Assembly (NCBI RefSeq): GCF_015291705.1
Contig: NZ_CP030050.1
Location: forward strand, 1,984,001 to 2,048,000
Direction of reading: 5' to 3'
DNA from: Bradyrhizobium arachidis
Lineage (GTDB): Bacteria; Pseudomonadota; Alphaproteobacteria; Rhizobiales; Xanthobacteraceae
DNA: 64,000 bases
Each line of letters begins with the position of its first letter. Position 1 is the stretch's first letter. Below the pieces are notes generated by a model that worked only from the letters and a program-made list of their open reading frames with translations, was not told the DNA's origin and did no database searches. The position numbers were made by a program, and so were the translations under genes. This document shows positions 19,716 to 29,138 of the stretch, piece after piece.

Positions 19716-20888
19716 ATGTCTCTCACCAATGGGCCGCAGGCATTCCCAAGATCAGAGTACCTGCGAAGAGTTGCTGCGGTAAAATCAGAAATGGCTCGTC
19801 TAAACGTCGAGGCGCTTTTTGTGAACAACCCGGGCAATCTTACTTATCTCACAGGTTTCTTGGGCCGGTCGTCCGCGCCGCAATGCCTTGTAGTTTCAAT
19901 GCAAAAAGAGGAACCGACATTCATCGTGCGTCCCATGGATGCGGCTGCAGCCATTTATCAGAGCTTCTTGGATCGGGATAGCATAGTGATCTATCCGGAA
20001 AACCTTGTGGGCAACCCGGATACGGATGTCTACGACGCGGTGATCGATTTCCTCCACGATGCCGGTCTAGCAAAAAGCGGCGTGGGACTCGAAGGGTATC
20101 AGCTGTCTGCGCGAGCAGCAGAGAAGTTCATGAGACGGTTGCCGCAAGCAAGAATAGTCGACGTGAATAGGACGGTGACGTGGGTTCGGACCGTCAAGTC
20201 CAATCTCGAGATTGCTGTCATGAAGGAAGTTGCCGCTATTTCCGATGCGGCGATTATGCGTGCGGAAGAAGTGATACGGCCTGGTGTACGCGAACCTGAT
20301 GTGGTCGCCGAGCTCCTGACGACGCTGACACGTGGTTTCAACGGCAAGGCCGGCACCAGCCTTCCCCACGTTTTTCTAAACGCGGGCCCACGTTCGGCTA
20401 CATCTCACATTTGTTGGACCGAAGAAACCATTGAGCATGGTACTCACGTCAATCTTGAACTTTCCGGCTTCCGCTATGCTTACGCGGCACCGCTCTCGCG
20501 CACTTTCTCGATTGGCGTACCCTCCGATCATCTGCGTCGCGCACATGAGGCACAGCTTGCAGGTCTAGAGGCCGCGCTAAATGCAGTGCGGCCTGGCGCG
20601 ACCTGCAGCGACGTCGCTGGAGCGGCCTACCGGGCGATTGAGAAGCGAGGATTCAACAAAGTCTCCCGATGTGGCTATGCCGTAGGCATTGATTGGGTAG
20701 AACAGACCGCGAGCCTCAACGAGCTAGACAAGACAGAGCTAAAGCCGAATATGACATTCCATCTCGTCCTGAGTAACTGGATGATGAGGGAAGGGGACTT
20801 CGGATATGTGCTTAGCGAAACTATTCGTGTCACCGAGTCTGGCGTTGAAACACTAAGCGCTGTACCACCGAAGCTTTTCGAAATTTAA
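19716..20888 (+). CDS. M24 (pita-bread) family hydrolase, ectoine hydrolase/creatinase-like
   Basis: 390 aa. The ATG at 19716 is chosen for the GGAG 5-8 bases upstream. N-terminal creatinase domain (residues 15-150: LFVNNPGNLTYLTGF) and C-terminal M24 domain. The metal-ligand region reads HVNLELSGFRYAYAAPLSRT, lacking both Asp ligands of aminopeptidase P. This resembles the DoeA-type ectoine hydrolases and creatinase, which open cyclic or amidino C-N bonds without metal. It is only distantly related to the M24 protein at 14606, so the two may act on different substrates. Confidence 0.85.
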   Translation: MSLTNGPQAFPRSEYLRRVAAVKSEMARLNVEALFVNNPGNLTYLTGFLGRSSAPQCLVVSMQKEEPTFIVRPMDAAAAIYQSFLDRDSIVIYPENLVGNPDTDVYDAVIDFLHDAGLAKSGVGLEGYQLSARAAEKFMRRLPQARIVDVNRTVTWVRTVKSNLEIAVMKEVAAISDAAIMRAEEVIRPGVREPDVVAELLTTLTRGFNGKAGTSLPHVFLNAGPRSATSHICWTEETIEHGTHVNLELSGFRYAYAAPLSRTFSIGVPSDHLRRAHEAQLAGLEAALNAVRPGATCSDVAGAAYRAIEKRGFNKVSRCGYAVGIDWVEQTASLNELDKTELKPNMTFHLVLSNWMMREGDFGYVLSETIRVTESGVETLSAVPPKLFEI

Positions 20889-21412
20889 CGCGTATGAAGT
20901 TCCCACTTCAAAAACAGAAATAGATCTGACTCGCAAAAAGCGGGATAAACTGCGTCGCCGAATTCTCTAAGGTCCGCCGCTGTCGCCGCTCCTGTACTGG
21001 TGAGAGCTCAGTCAAAGGTTGATGGTGTGGTGCCGACTGTAGACGGATTACCCGATTGGATGACCATCGTCATCACGATTATCAATAGAACAATCGCAGG
21101 AGAAGCGCTGATAAAGTTCCGTGCTACGTGTGGACAAAGTAAGGCAATTTGTTTCGCTCAAAGTTCGCGTTCGTAGCGATGTATGCGGCCCGAGTAGCGT
21201 GCTTGGACGAATGCCAACCTCGAAGGACTATGGAGGCCCGGAAACGCAAACGTGCTTTGAAAGGGTTTGGACCAGCGGGCTCACACTGCATTCTCAACGC
21301 TGCAATGCGCAAGTGTCATCTTCACCGTAAAATAGATTCTATGAGGATCTGACTTGAATCCAGATCCTCGATACGTCAGCCAATTTGGAATTATGTCGGG
21401 GGAATTTGGACC
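20889..21412. other. Intergenic region, nothing recognised
   Basis: About 520 bases with only short frames of no recognisable similarity. An AATTCTCTAAGG stretch at 20960 weakly resembles the recurrent motif. Confidence 0.25.
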
Positions 21413-22438
21413 ATGAAGGTACTCTGTTTATGGTACGCCACAGAAGACGAGGTCAATTATATCAGGGGCGCGATGCCGCCTTCCGCAGAGGTGATAGCAC
21501 CAAAGGGGGATTATCTTTCTCGTTTCGATTGCGCCTACTCAGACGCAAAGGACCTCGCCGCAGACGCCGATGCGATGATCGGCTTCAGCGTCCCAGAGGG
21601 TCTGTTGGAGATTGCAGAAAAGCTCAAGGTGTTTTCGTGGCTACATTCGGGCGTTGATGATCTCCGCCAGATGGGGGCGCTTTCTCTGTTTAAACAGCGC
21701 GGCGTTAAACTTGCGAATGTTCGCGGTGCCAATGCGGTTGCCGTCGCGGAACAAGCGATGATGTTCGTACTGGCCCTCGCCAAGAGAGCATTGCTTAAGC
21801 ATCAATTGCTGCAAGACCGCAATAAACCTTTTCCTCTGTATGCCAACGAGTCTCGATCGGCGATGTTACACGGTCGTACAATCGGAATAATCGGGGTTGG
21901 AAACATCGGCGCCCGCATTGCAAAGCATGCTAAGGGTTTCGATATGCATGTTCTCGGAGTCCGCCGCAACAAAGAGAAGCTGGTGGACTACGTGGACTCG
22001 ATGCACGGAATGGACGAACTGCATGTCGTGCTTGCGAAAAGCGATTATGTCGTTCTAGCAATGCCGGCAACACCTGAAACCAATCAGTTTTTTGGCAAGG
22101 TCGAGATACAAGCTATGAAATCATCTGCTTTTCTGGTCAATGTTTCGCGCGGAAACTTGACTCAAGAGAAGCCGCTCTATGAAGCACTTACGTCCGGAGG
22201 TTTACGCGGATACGCAGCAGACGTCTGGTGGAGCTATGGGTTTGGGCGGGCGTTTCCGGCCGGATCGGGTTCGCGCCTGAGGATTCACGAGCTCCCGAAT
22301 GTGATCGGCTCTGACGGACAGGCCGCAAACGCCGATGACGTTCTTCAACGAAATATTCAGTGGGGGACGTACAGCCTAATGGAGTTTACGACGGGTAAGC
22401 CGCTCACTCGGGAGGTTAGCCTGGACTTGGGCTACTAG
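21413..22438 (+). CDS. D-isomer-specific 2-hydroxyacid dehydrogenase family protein, catalytic His apparently absent
   Basis: 341 aa. The NAD(P)-binding motif is G161-x-G-x2-G166 (IIGVGNIGARIA); LVNVSRGNL carries the substrate-binding Arg, and the family's general layout is intact. Near the C-terminus, where the catalytic His normally follows the P-N-V motif (PNVxxTPH), this protein reads PNVIGSDGQAAN, with no His. It may therefore be an altered reductase or a non-catalytic derivative. It follows the second M24 gene on the same strand with a 520-base gap. A role in reducing a 2-oxo acid made from the imported compound would fit but is inference. Confidence 0.82.
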   Translation: MKVLCLWYATEDEVNYIRGAMPPSAEVIAPKGDYLSRFDCAYSDAKDLAADADAMIGFSVPEGLLEIAEKLKVFSWLHSGVDDLRQMGALSLFKQRGVKLANVRGANAVAVAEQAMMFVLALAKRALLKHQLLQDRNKPFPLYANESRSAMLHGRTIGIIGVGNIGARIAKHAKGFDMHVLGVRRNKEKLVDYVDSMHGMDELHVVLAKSDYVVLAMPATPETNQFFGKVEIQAMKSSAFLVNVSRGNLTQEKPLYEALTSGGLRGYAADVWWSYGFGRAFPAGSGSRLRIHELPNVIGSDGQAANADDVLQRNIQWGTYSLMEFTTGKPLTREVSLDLGY

Positions 22439-23112
22439 CTGACATCTCGACCTTGATCGATGTTGAATCGATGATGTACCGCTGGCCCGAAACCTTGGCG
22501 CGGCGAGTTTTTCAGGGGAAGAGGAGAGCGGTCCGAGATGCGCTTCAAAAGGAAAAGGGGGAGATGGGCGGAAGAGTGAGCACTGCGTTGAGCGCGAACG
22601 CTGCCACGGCTCCCGCCGCCGCAACGACAATGCCTCCAATCGCGGGGACAACGTTTCGCGCAAAGAGGCTTGAGCCCGTCTGAGTCGGCTCCTGGATCGG
22701 GGTGTCACGGCAGCGGACTCTACCAGCGAGCGCTAGACACTCAAATGCGCGTTGTCGCCCCGATCGAGCGCGAGGTTGGGGCCCTATCATCCGTGTCATC
22801 TGGAGGGCGCGGAAGGCGTACGGCTTCAGCGTCCCGCCGCCCCGGCCCGGGAACGCGATGAGCTGGTGGTTGCGATCTGGCCCAAGGGCGAGTGGGTGGC
22901 TTTGAAGGCATAGCGGGACCATCGGGCGCCCGCGGCCAGAAGCGAGCGCGATCTCGACGATCGTGGCCGTTAGCCGTCCATCTATACCATCGACCGTCTA
23001 CATTCGCCTCGTAGGTGTACGAATAGACCGCGTCGATCTCGCCCGCAGGGCCGTCGAGTATCCGTCGACGGAGACCTCGGCAACAACGGACCGCGAGATA
23101 TTCCCACTCCAC
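22439..23112. other. Decayed region upstream of the glx relics
   Basis: About 670 bases without an intact gene. Frames on both strands are short. A minus-strand frame contains a hydrophobic run (PAIGGIVVAAAGAVAAFAL, about 22560-22630) but has no recognised family. Since the stretch just after it is the 3' end of a glxB-like gene, part of this may be decayed glxB. Confidence 0.3.
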
Positions 23113-23191
23113 AGTTCAACGTGACGCTAGCGACAAAGCCAATCTCTTTGAGCCGAAGCCTGCAACCGTCTACGCGTGGGAGCGCGCCTGA
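23113..23191 (+). pseudogene. 3' relic of glxB-like (glutamine amidotransferase) gene
   Basis: The last codons, LFEPKPATVYAWERA followed by TGA, match the C-terminus of GlxB/MgsA-type class-II amidotransferases (W-E-P-E-P-A-x-V-Y). The TGA overlaps the glxC start as TGATG, the normal translational coupling of glxBC. Upstream codons quickly become unrecognisable, so the gene is destroyed. Confidence 0.6.
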
Positions 23192-23877
23192 TGTCAACTT
23201 TTGATCTCGCTGAGGCGCCGCTGCGCGAACTCAACGCGGCCCTTCATTCGCTGTCGCCTTCCACCAACGAAACCCATTGGGTCGTGACGAATCCAGGCGG
23301 CAAGCATGCGATAGCCTGCGGCGTCGATGCTCCGGTCACAATCGATATTGAGGGGCACGTTGGTTACTACTGCGGCGGCATGAATAAGGAGGCGACCATC
23401 GTCGTCTCGGGCAATGCCGGTGTTGGTGTGGCCAAGAACATGATGTCCGGCGAGGTTCGCGTCAAGGGAGGCGCCAGCCAGGCCGCCGGAGCAACGGGCC
23501 GCGGCGGTCTCCTTGTGATCGACGGCAACGCGGCGGCTCGCTGTGGAATCTCCATGAAGGGCATCGACATCGTCGAAGGCTCGATCGGGCCGATGAGTGC
23601 CTTCATGGCGCAGGCCGGCAATCTCGTCGGGCTCGGAGACGCCGGCGATGCGCTCGGCGATTCCATCTGTGAGGCTCGGCTGTTCGTGCGCGGCAGCGTA
23701 GCCAGCCTCGGCGCCGACTGCATCGACAAAGCGATGTCGGCGGGGGATAAGTCTATCCTCAAGTCGCTGTTGAATCGCGCGGATCTGAGCGACTCGCTGA
23801 GCACCGATGAAATCAAGCTGTTCGGCTCCGCGCGCCGCCTCTACTACTTCCACGTCGACAACGTCGACGCCTATTGA
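23191..23877 (+). CDS. glxC: GlxC / MgsB-like glutamate synthase C-terminal-domain protein
   Basis: 228 aa from the ATG at 23191 (coupled to the upstream stop). It has the glutamate synthase GXGXG beta-helix domain: VGYYCGGMNKEATIVVSGNAG, VRVKGGASQAAGATGRGG, ISMKGIDIVEGSIGPMSAFM. GlxC/MgsB is the middle subunit of the three-part N-methylglutamate synthase-like complex (GlxBCD, MgsABC), which makes N-methylglutamate from methylamine and glutamate in methylotrophs and exists in rhizobia. Here both partner genes are broken, so the intact glxC is probably a survivor without function, or works with partners elsewhere. Confidence 0.88.
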   Translation: MSTFDLAEAPLRELNAALHSLSPSTNETHWVVTNPGGKHAIACGVDAPVTIDIEGHVGYYCGGMNKEATIVVSGNAGVGVAKNMMSGEVRVKGGASQAAGATGRGGLLVIDGNAAARCGISMKGIDIVEGSIGPMSAFMAQAGNLVGLGDAGDALGDSICEARLFVRGSVASLGADCIDKAMSAGDKSILKSLLNRADLSDSLSTDEIKLFGSARRLYYFHVDNVDAY

Positions 23878-23889
23878 GCAGGAATTCTG

Positions 23890-24246
23890 ATGACCGTTCT
23901 GCCGCCCCACCGCACACCGCCTCGCTTTTCCGCCACCTTCAGCCCGCAGTCGATCGCTGAAATTCAGCGCGCCGCTGCGACCGGAATCTATGACATCCGC
24001 GGAGGCGGCGCAAAACGCGCGCGGCCGCATTTCGACGATCTCCTGTTTCTGGGCGCTTCGGTTTCGCGATACCCGCTCGAGGGATACCGTGAAAGATGCG
24101 GAACCGAGGTTACGCTGGGCACGCGCTTTGCCAAGAAGCCATCAAGCTCAAAATACCTGTCACCATCGGGGGAATGAGCTTTGGCGCCTTGTCGGCGCCG
24201 GCCAAGGAAGCGTTGGGGCGCGGGGCCTCCTCGGTCGGTGGGCTAA
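23890..24246 (+). pseudogene. glxD: glxD/mgsC-like glutamate synthase subunit, truncated and frameshifted
   Basis: Starts 12 bases after glxC. The frame reads PRFSATFSPQSIAEIQRAA and DDLLFLGASVSRYPLEGYRE, as in GlxD. After a frameshift near 24130 it continues IKLKIPVTIGGMSFGALSAP and KEALGRGASSVG, then stops at the IS5-like insertion. The FMN/[3Fe-4S] part (about 350 more residues) is missing and does not resume after the insertion. Confidence 0.85.
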
Positions 24247-25690
24247 AGCCTCGAAAGCTTGCAAATCCATTTTGAAGATTTCCTCGAATCGGCAGTCGTG
24301 ATGCCTTGGTCGCAGCGGAGGGGAACGATGCGACCCAAGAAGCCGGAGACGACGGAAGGCGATCTGTTTCGCGCCAGGCTCGATCAGATCATCAATCTGA
24401 AGCACGAGCTGGTGCAGCTCGGTACCAGGATCGACTGGGACTGGATCGATCGCGAGATCGCACCACTCTACAGCGAGAAGGGCCGACCGGGGATCGAGAG
24501 CCGTTTCGTCGGTGGGCTGCTGTTGCTGAAACACATCTACGGCTTATCCGACGAGGGCGTCTGCCATCGCTGGGTCTACGACCCGTATTTCCAGCACTTC
24601 ACCGGGTTTGAGTTTTTCCAGCACGCGTTTCCGCACGAACGAAGCGACCTCAGTCATTGGCGCAAGCGGCTCGGCAGCGAGCTTGAGCTCTTGCTGGCCG
24701 AGAGTCTCAGGGTGGCGCACCAAACCGGCGCGTTGCGGACGCGCGATCTCAACCGGGTGACGGTGGACACTACCGTGCAGCCCAAGGCCATCACCTTCCC
24801 GATCGATGCCAAGCTGGTCCATGCGGCGATCAGGGGGCTCAACTGGCTGGGCCGTGCGCATGGCCTTGGGCTGCGGCATCCTATCGGCGCATCGCCAAGC
24901 AGGCGGCGATGATGGCGGGTCGTTATGCCCATGCCAAACAGTTCAAGCGCCATCGTCGGCAATTGCGCCTGCTGCGGTCGCGGCTCGGCCGCCTGATCCG
25001 AGACATCCGCCGCAAGATCGCCGGCCAGCCAGAACTCGAATCTGCGTTCGAGCAACCGCTTTCGCGCGCAGGCCAGATCCGCTCCCAGGAGCAGCGGCAG
25101 CGCGGATACAAGCTTTACTCCTTCCACGCCCCGAGGTCGAATGCATCGGTAAGGGCAAGGCCTCAGCGCCTTATGAGTTCGGCGTCAAGGCTTCGATCGT
25201 CACCACCAATGCCCGCGCGCCGGGCGGCCAGTTCGTGCTGCACGCCAAGGCGCTGCCGGGTAACCCCATGACGGCCACACGCTCGGCGAGGTCATCAACA
25301 GCACCGAGAGCTCACTGGCTGCGGAATCGAGCGCGCCTAATATCGCGGTCACGAAACGGAAAACCCGCGCCGCGTCTTCATCTCGGGCCAGAAGCGTGGC
25401 GTCTTCGGGGGGATCAAACGCGAACTCAGACGCCGCTGCGCCATCGAGCCCGTGATCGGTCATATGAAACCCGACGGACACCTCGGCCGCTGCCATCTCA
25501 AGGGCCGCGACGGCGATGCGGCCAATGTCGTCCTGACCGCCGTCGGCCACAATCTTCGCCTCGTCGTCGCCTGGCTGAAGCTTCTGCTGCACCTAATCCT
25601 GAACGCTTTGATGCAGCTGCTCCCTCTCACACCCGCGCTCAAACCAGCTTCTTAACGGACGACCGGTTATTACGGGCGCCATTGAACCAG
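24247..25690 (+). mobile_element. IS5-family element inserted in glxD, transposase with several frameshifts
   Basis: The first open part (ATG at 24301 or 24328, to 24912) encodes the transposase N-terminus: KGRPGIESRFVGGLLLLKHI, then YGLSDEGVCHRWVYDPYFQH. The coding sequence then changes frame near 24870, 25130, 25270 and 25390, with recognisable pieces such as RRLRSRLGRLIRDIRRKIAG and EPVIGHMKPDGHLGR ending near 25655. The element is a non-autonomous relic. Its exact ends were not determined. A fragment of the same element is at 30107. Confidence 0.75.
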
Positions 25691-25818
25691 GCAAGTTTGA
25701 CCGCAGAAATCCTGCAGAATTCGCGCAAGATGGTCAGGTTTTTGCTTCTAAAGGCCGAGAATTGCGGAGAGTCTGAAGAGAACCTGCAATAAGATTGTCG
25801 CAGGTGCCAAATGAGAGC
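25690..25818 (+). repeat. Conserved leader, copy 2 (upstream of binding protein 3)
   Basis: Near copy of 8338-8494. It contains the palindrome TGCAGAATTCGCGCA (25713-25727) and the hairpin arms ATTGCGG (25761-25767) and CTGCAAT (25784-25790). Relative to copy 1 one arm has C to T, which keeps pairing as G-U in RNA. About 165 further bases, not shared with copy 1, separate it from the gene start. Confidence 0.6.
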
Positions 25819-25984
25819 AATTCGAAGCTCGCGGACCAGGATCAAAGCTGCAGCATCGATATCATGAGACTGCAGAAACGGATCCAGCAGTGTTCTAGCG
25901 ACACTCAACGCCGCAGAGTCTATTGGTCTTCATCCGGAAAATAGACGTGGGTCTTCCGCGGACTGGCTCAGAAAGGAACTAGAC

Positions 25985-27589
25985 GTGATAATCTCGCGAC
26001 GCGGCCTCCTGAAGACGGGCTTGGCCGCCGGGGCCGCTTTATGGATTCCTTCGATCCTGCGGACACAGGCAGCCTCAACCACCGCGCGCACGGTTCGCAT
26101 GGTGAAGGCCGGGGACCTCCGCGTCTTTGATCCCATCACTACTACGGCTACTATCACTCAAGACCATGGCCTTGCAGTTTACGACACGCTGTTTGCGCTC
26201 GACTCAAAGTTCATGTCGCAGCCGCAAATGGTGGGGAAGTGGGGCGTTTCCGACCACAAAAAGACTTACACGTTCGAGCTTCGGGATGGTCTAGGATGGC
26301 ACGATGGCACCCCTGTCACGGCCTCCGACTGTGTCGCCTCGATCCGTCGCTGGGCTCAGGTTAATACTGGCGGACAGCTGCTTCTGTCCCGGGTGAGGGA
26401 CATTTCTAAGAGGGATGATAAAACCTTTACAATCGCGCTCAACGAGCCGCTGGGGGCTCTGATAGAGATCCTCGGGAGATATTCGTCACCGAATCCATAC
26501 ATCATGCGCGAGAAGGATGCGGAACGGCCGGCAACCGAGCAGGTGACCGCAAATATCGGATCAGGGCCGTTCAAGTTCAATCATGCTCTTGCCAGGCCGG
26601 GGGCGAGCTTCACGTATGACCGTAACGAGCATTATGTGCCGCGCAGTGAACCGGCTGACGGGTTCGCCGGCGGTAAGATCGTCAAGGTCGACCGCGTCAT
26701 CTGGGACAATATCGCCGATGAGCAGACTGCTCTGGCGGCCTTGCAGGCCGGCGAGATCGATTGCAGCGAACTCGCCTCCACCGATTTGTTTTCAGTGATT
26801 GATGGCGATCCCAGTCTTGCGCTTCAGGTTCTGAACAAAACAGGTTCGATGCTGCACCTGCGGATGAACTGTCTGCAGAAGCCGTTCGACAATGTGAAGG
26901 CGCGCCAAGCCATGCTTCACCTTGTCGATCAGGAGGCTGCCTTGCACGCGGCGATTGGAGATCCAAAATACTTCCAAACCGTCACATCGATATTCGGAAA
27001 TGGAACGCCCTATTCCAATGACGAAAATACCGGGTGGTACAAGAAGGGTGGCGATCCGGAAAAGGCCACGCAGCTTTTCAAGGACGCTGGATATGCCGGC
27101 GAGAAAATAGTCATTCTACAACCTACGAATATTGCGTTCATAAGCAACGCCTCACAGCTTCTGGCGACCGCCCTGCGCAAGATTGGCATCAATGCCGAAC
27201 TTGCGCCAAGTGACTGGGGCGGGGTCACCACGCGTCGTAGTAACAAAGGCCCCGTCGAAAAGGGCGGCTGGAACATCTTTATTACATCTGAATCCGCCTT
27301 CTCCCGCACCGATCCGCTGAGCAGTCCTGCCATGACCGCAAATGGCGACAGGGGCTGGTACGGCTGGCCGAGTAGCGAAGAGTATGAGGCTCTTCGAGCC
27401 AAATGGGCCGATGTCGAAACGCTCGACGAGCGCAAAGTGCTGGCCCGCCAGATGCAGCGAGTATGGTGGGAATTCGCCGGCGATATTCTGCTGGGTCAGT
27501 ATGTTTCGCCAATCGCGCGGCGCAAGACGCTCGCCGGCATGATCGAGATGCCGGGGAATACCGCTATGTGGAGCATGTACAAGATCTGA
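25985..27589 (+). CDS. ABC transporter family-5 solute-binding protein, paralogue 3
   Basis: 534 aa, GTG start preceded by AGAAAGGAAC. Tat signal SRRGLLKTGLAAGAA. The whole protein is very close to paralogue 1, including ILQPTNIAFISNA and YGWPSSEEYEALRAKWADVE. The main differences cluster around residues 255-275 (ELASTDLFSVIDGDPS), a part of the binding lobe, suggesting altered substrate preference. It is followed after 108 bases by the serine hydrolase, as in cassette A. Confidence 0.92.
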   Translation: MIISRRGLLKTGLAAGAALWIPSILRTQAASTTARTVRMVKAGDLRVFDPITTTATITQDHGLAVYDTLFALDSKFMSQPQMVGKWGVSDHKKTYTFELRDGLGWHDGTPVTASDCVASIRRWAQVNTGGQLLLSRVRDISKRDDKTFTIALNEPLGALIEILGRYSSPNPYIMREKDAERPATEQVTANIGSGPFKFNHALARPGASFTYDRNEHYVPRSEPADGFAGGKIVKVDRVIWDNIADEQTALAALQAGEIDCSELASTDLFSVIDGDPSLALQVLNKTGSMLHLRMNCLQKPFDNVKARQAMLHLVDQEAALHAAIGDPKYFQTVTSIFGNGTPYSNDENTGWYKKGGDPEKATQLFKDAGYAGEKIVILQPTNIAFISNASQLLATALRKIGINAELAPSDWGGVTTRRSNKGPVEKGGWNIFITSESAFSRTDPLSSPAMTANGDRGWYGWPSSEEYEALRAKWADVETLDERKVLARQMQRVWWEFAGDILLGQYVSPIARRKTLAGMIEMPGNTAMWSMYKI

Positions 27590-27697
27590 CGGCACAACGG
27601 CCATTTACCTCACTTGCAGAATTTACGAGCGGTGTCCAGGAGCCGCGCTCGCGAGCTGTTGTTGCATCTTCTAAAGACTGGAATCTGGAGCAAGCTT

Positions 27698-28987
27698 ATG
27701 ACAGACGTTGAACTAGGTGTGCCTCTCCGCGACGTGGAGGAGAGCATGCTCGAGTTCGAGGGCAAGCGCTACCTCGACGGCCGGGCGTCCGATCCGCGCG
27801 AACTCGGCTGGATGCGTGGCGCGCCGCCGCCCAAGGATAGGCGCATCACGTTCGAGAGCGACAGTTATTTCGATTTCCCGCAAAACCGTTGGTCGCTGTC
27901 GCACATGCGCGAGCTCGTAGCGACGGTAAACGTGTGGCGTGGGCAGGGGGCGCCCTCGCAGTTCGAACGCAGCGACAAAACCGCCGACATTGACGCGCTC
28001 ACGTTTGCAGATAAGGATGGCCGCATTCGCCGCTTCGACGAGGCGCTGTTCGACACCTACGCCGATGGCATTGTGGTGCTGCATCGCGGGCGCATCGTGT
28101 ACGAGCGCTACTTCGGCGCGCTCGAGCCGCACCTGCCGCATGCGTGCTACTCGGTAACGAAGTCGTATGCGGGCGCGCTGACCGCGGCGTTCGTACACGA
28201 AGGCGTGCTCGACGACTCGAAGATGATCCCGCACTACCTGCCGGAGTTGCGGGGCACGGCGTGGCAGGATGCTACGCTGCGTCAGGTGATGGACATGCAG
28301 ACCGGTTTGGCGCACACGGAGGAGTACGCTCCCGGCGATCGCTCCAGCGACGCTTGGACGTATAGGATCGCCAGCGGCCGGCGGCCGCGACCGGACAGCT
28401 ACGGCGGGCCGCGGACCGCTTGCGATTACCTGCGGACCGTACGCAAGCAAGGTACTCACGGCGAAGCCTTCGCCTACAAAAGCATCAACACCGACGTGAT
28501 GGCCTGGGTCATGGCGCGTGTGACCGGCCGCTCATTTGCACAACTGCTGCACGAGCGCCTGTGGTCGCCGCTTGGCTGCGAGGAAGACGGCTATGTCATC
28601 GTCGACCCGATCGGCTTGCCATTGGCCGGCGGCGGCTTGAATGCGACCCTGCGCGACCTTGCGCGCTTTGGCGAGTTGATCCGGCGCGAAGGCGAGTGGA
28701 ACGGCAAGCAGCTGATTCCCGCATCTGTCGTGCACGACATTCAAGAAGGCGACCATCCGGCTAAGCTTCCGGCCATTGGCTACTCGTATCGTAGCCAATG
28801 GTGGGTTCCCCATAACGAATTGGGCGCGATCGAAGCACGTGGCCTATATGGTCAGCGTATTTATGTCGCACCGAAGGCCGAGATGGTAATCGCGCGCTTC
28901 GCGTCACACCCTCTGGCGCCGGCCCGTTACAACGACGTGATTAGCGTGCCCCAGATGCTGGCACTGGGGCGAATGCTGCGCGAATAA
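27698..28987 (+). CDS. Serine hydrolase, beta-lactamase class C / NylB type, second intact copy
   Basis: 429 aa. The ATG at 27698 is preferred: GGAG lies about 11 bases upstream and it aligns with the start of the copy at 10213; the open frame extends to a TTG at 27614. It carries the same SVTK motif (CYSVTKSYAGAL), AYKSINTDVM and GGGLNATLRDLARFGELI. It differs mainly near GLPGYSYRSMWW (here IGYSYRSQWW, shortened) and around the EEYAPGDRSSDAW insertion. A motif TTGCAGAATTTACGAGC at 27614-27630 lies in its upstream region. Confidence 0.85.
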   Translation: MTDVELGVPLRDVEESMLEFEGKRYLDGRASDPRELGWMRGAPPPKDRRITFESDSYFDFPQNRWSLSHMRELVATVNVWRGQGAPSQFERSDKTADIDALTFADKDGRIRRFDEALFDTYADGIVVLHRGRIVYERYFGALEPHLPHACYSVTKSYAGALTAAFVHEGVLDDSKMIPHYLPELRGTAWQDATLRQVMDMQTGLAHTEEYAPGDRSSDAWTYRIASGRRPRPDSYGGPRTACDYLRTVRKQGTHGEAFAYKSINTDVMAWVMARVTGRSFAQLLHERLWSPLGCEEDGYVIVDPIGLPLAGGGLNATLRDLARFGELIRREGEWNGKQLIPASVVHDIQEGDHPAKLPAIGYSYRSQWWVPHNELGAIEARGLYGQRIYVAPKAEMVIARFASHPLAPARYNDVISVPQMLALGRMLRE

Positions 28988-29138
28988 CTGGCAGAACGAA
29001 CAGTTGTCGCCTCGCCGTTGCGGCTTCTTCGCGGGCCGCGTATTCCCGTCAGGGATGCAACCGAAGGATCGCTGAAGTGGGACAAAACGAAGATACAGAA
29101 TATAGCGCGGTTGCCGCCGCGCAATTCGGAGACTGAAG

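Noticed and set aside
24806..25792. 328-codon + strand frame through the IS5-family element
   Set aside because: It is an out-of-frame reading of the decayed transposase (long Arg/Pro/Ala runs, no domain).
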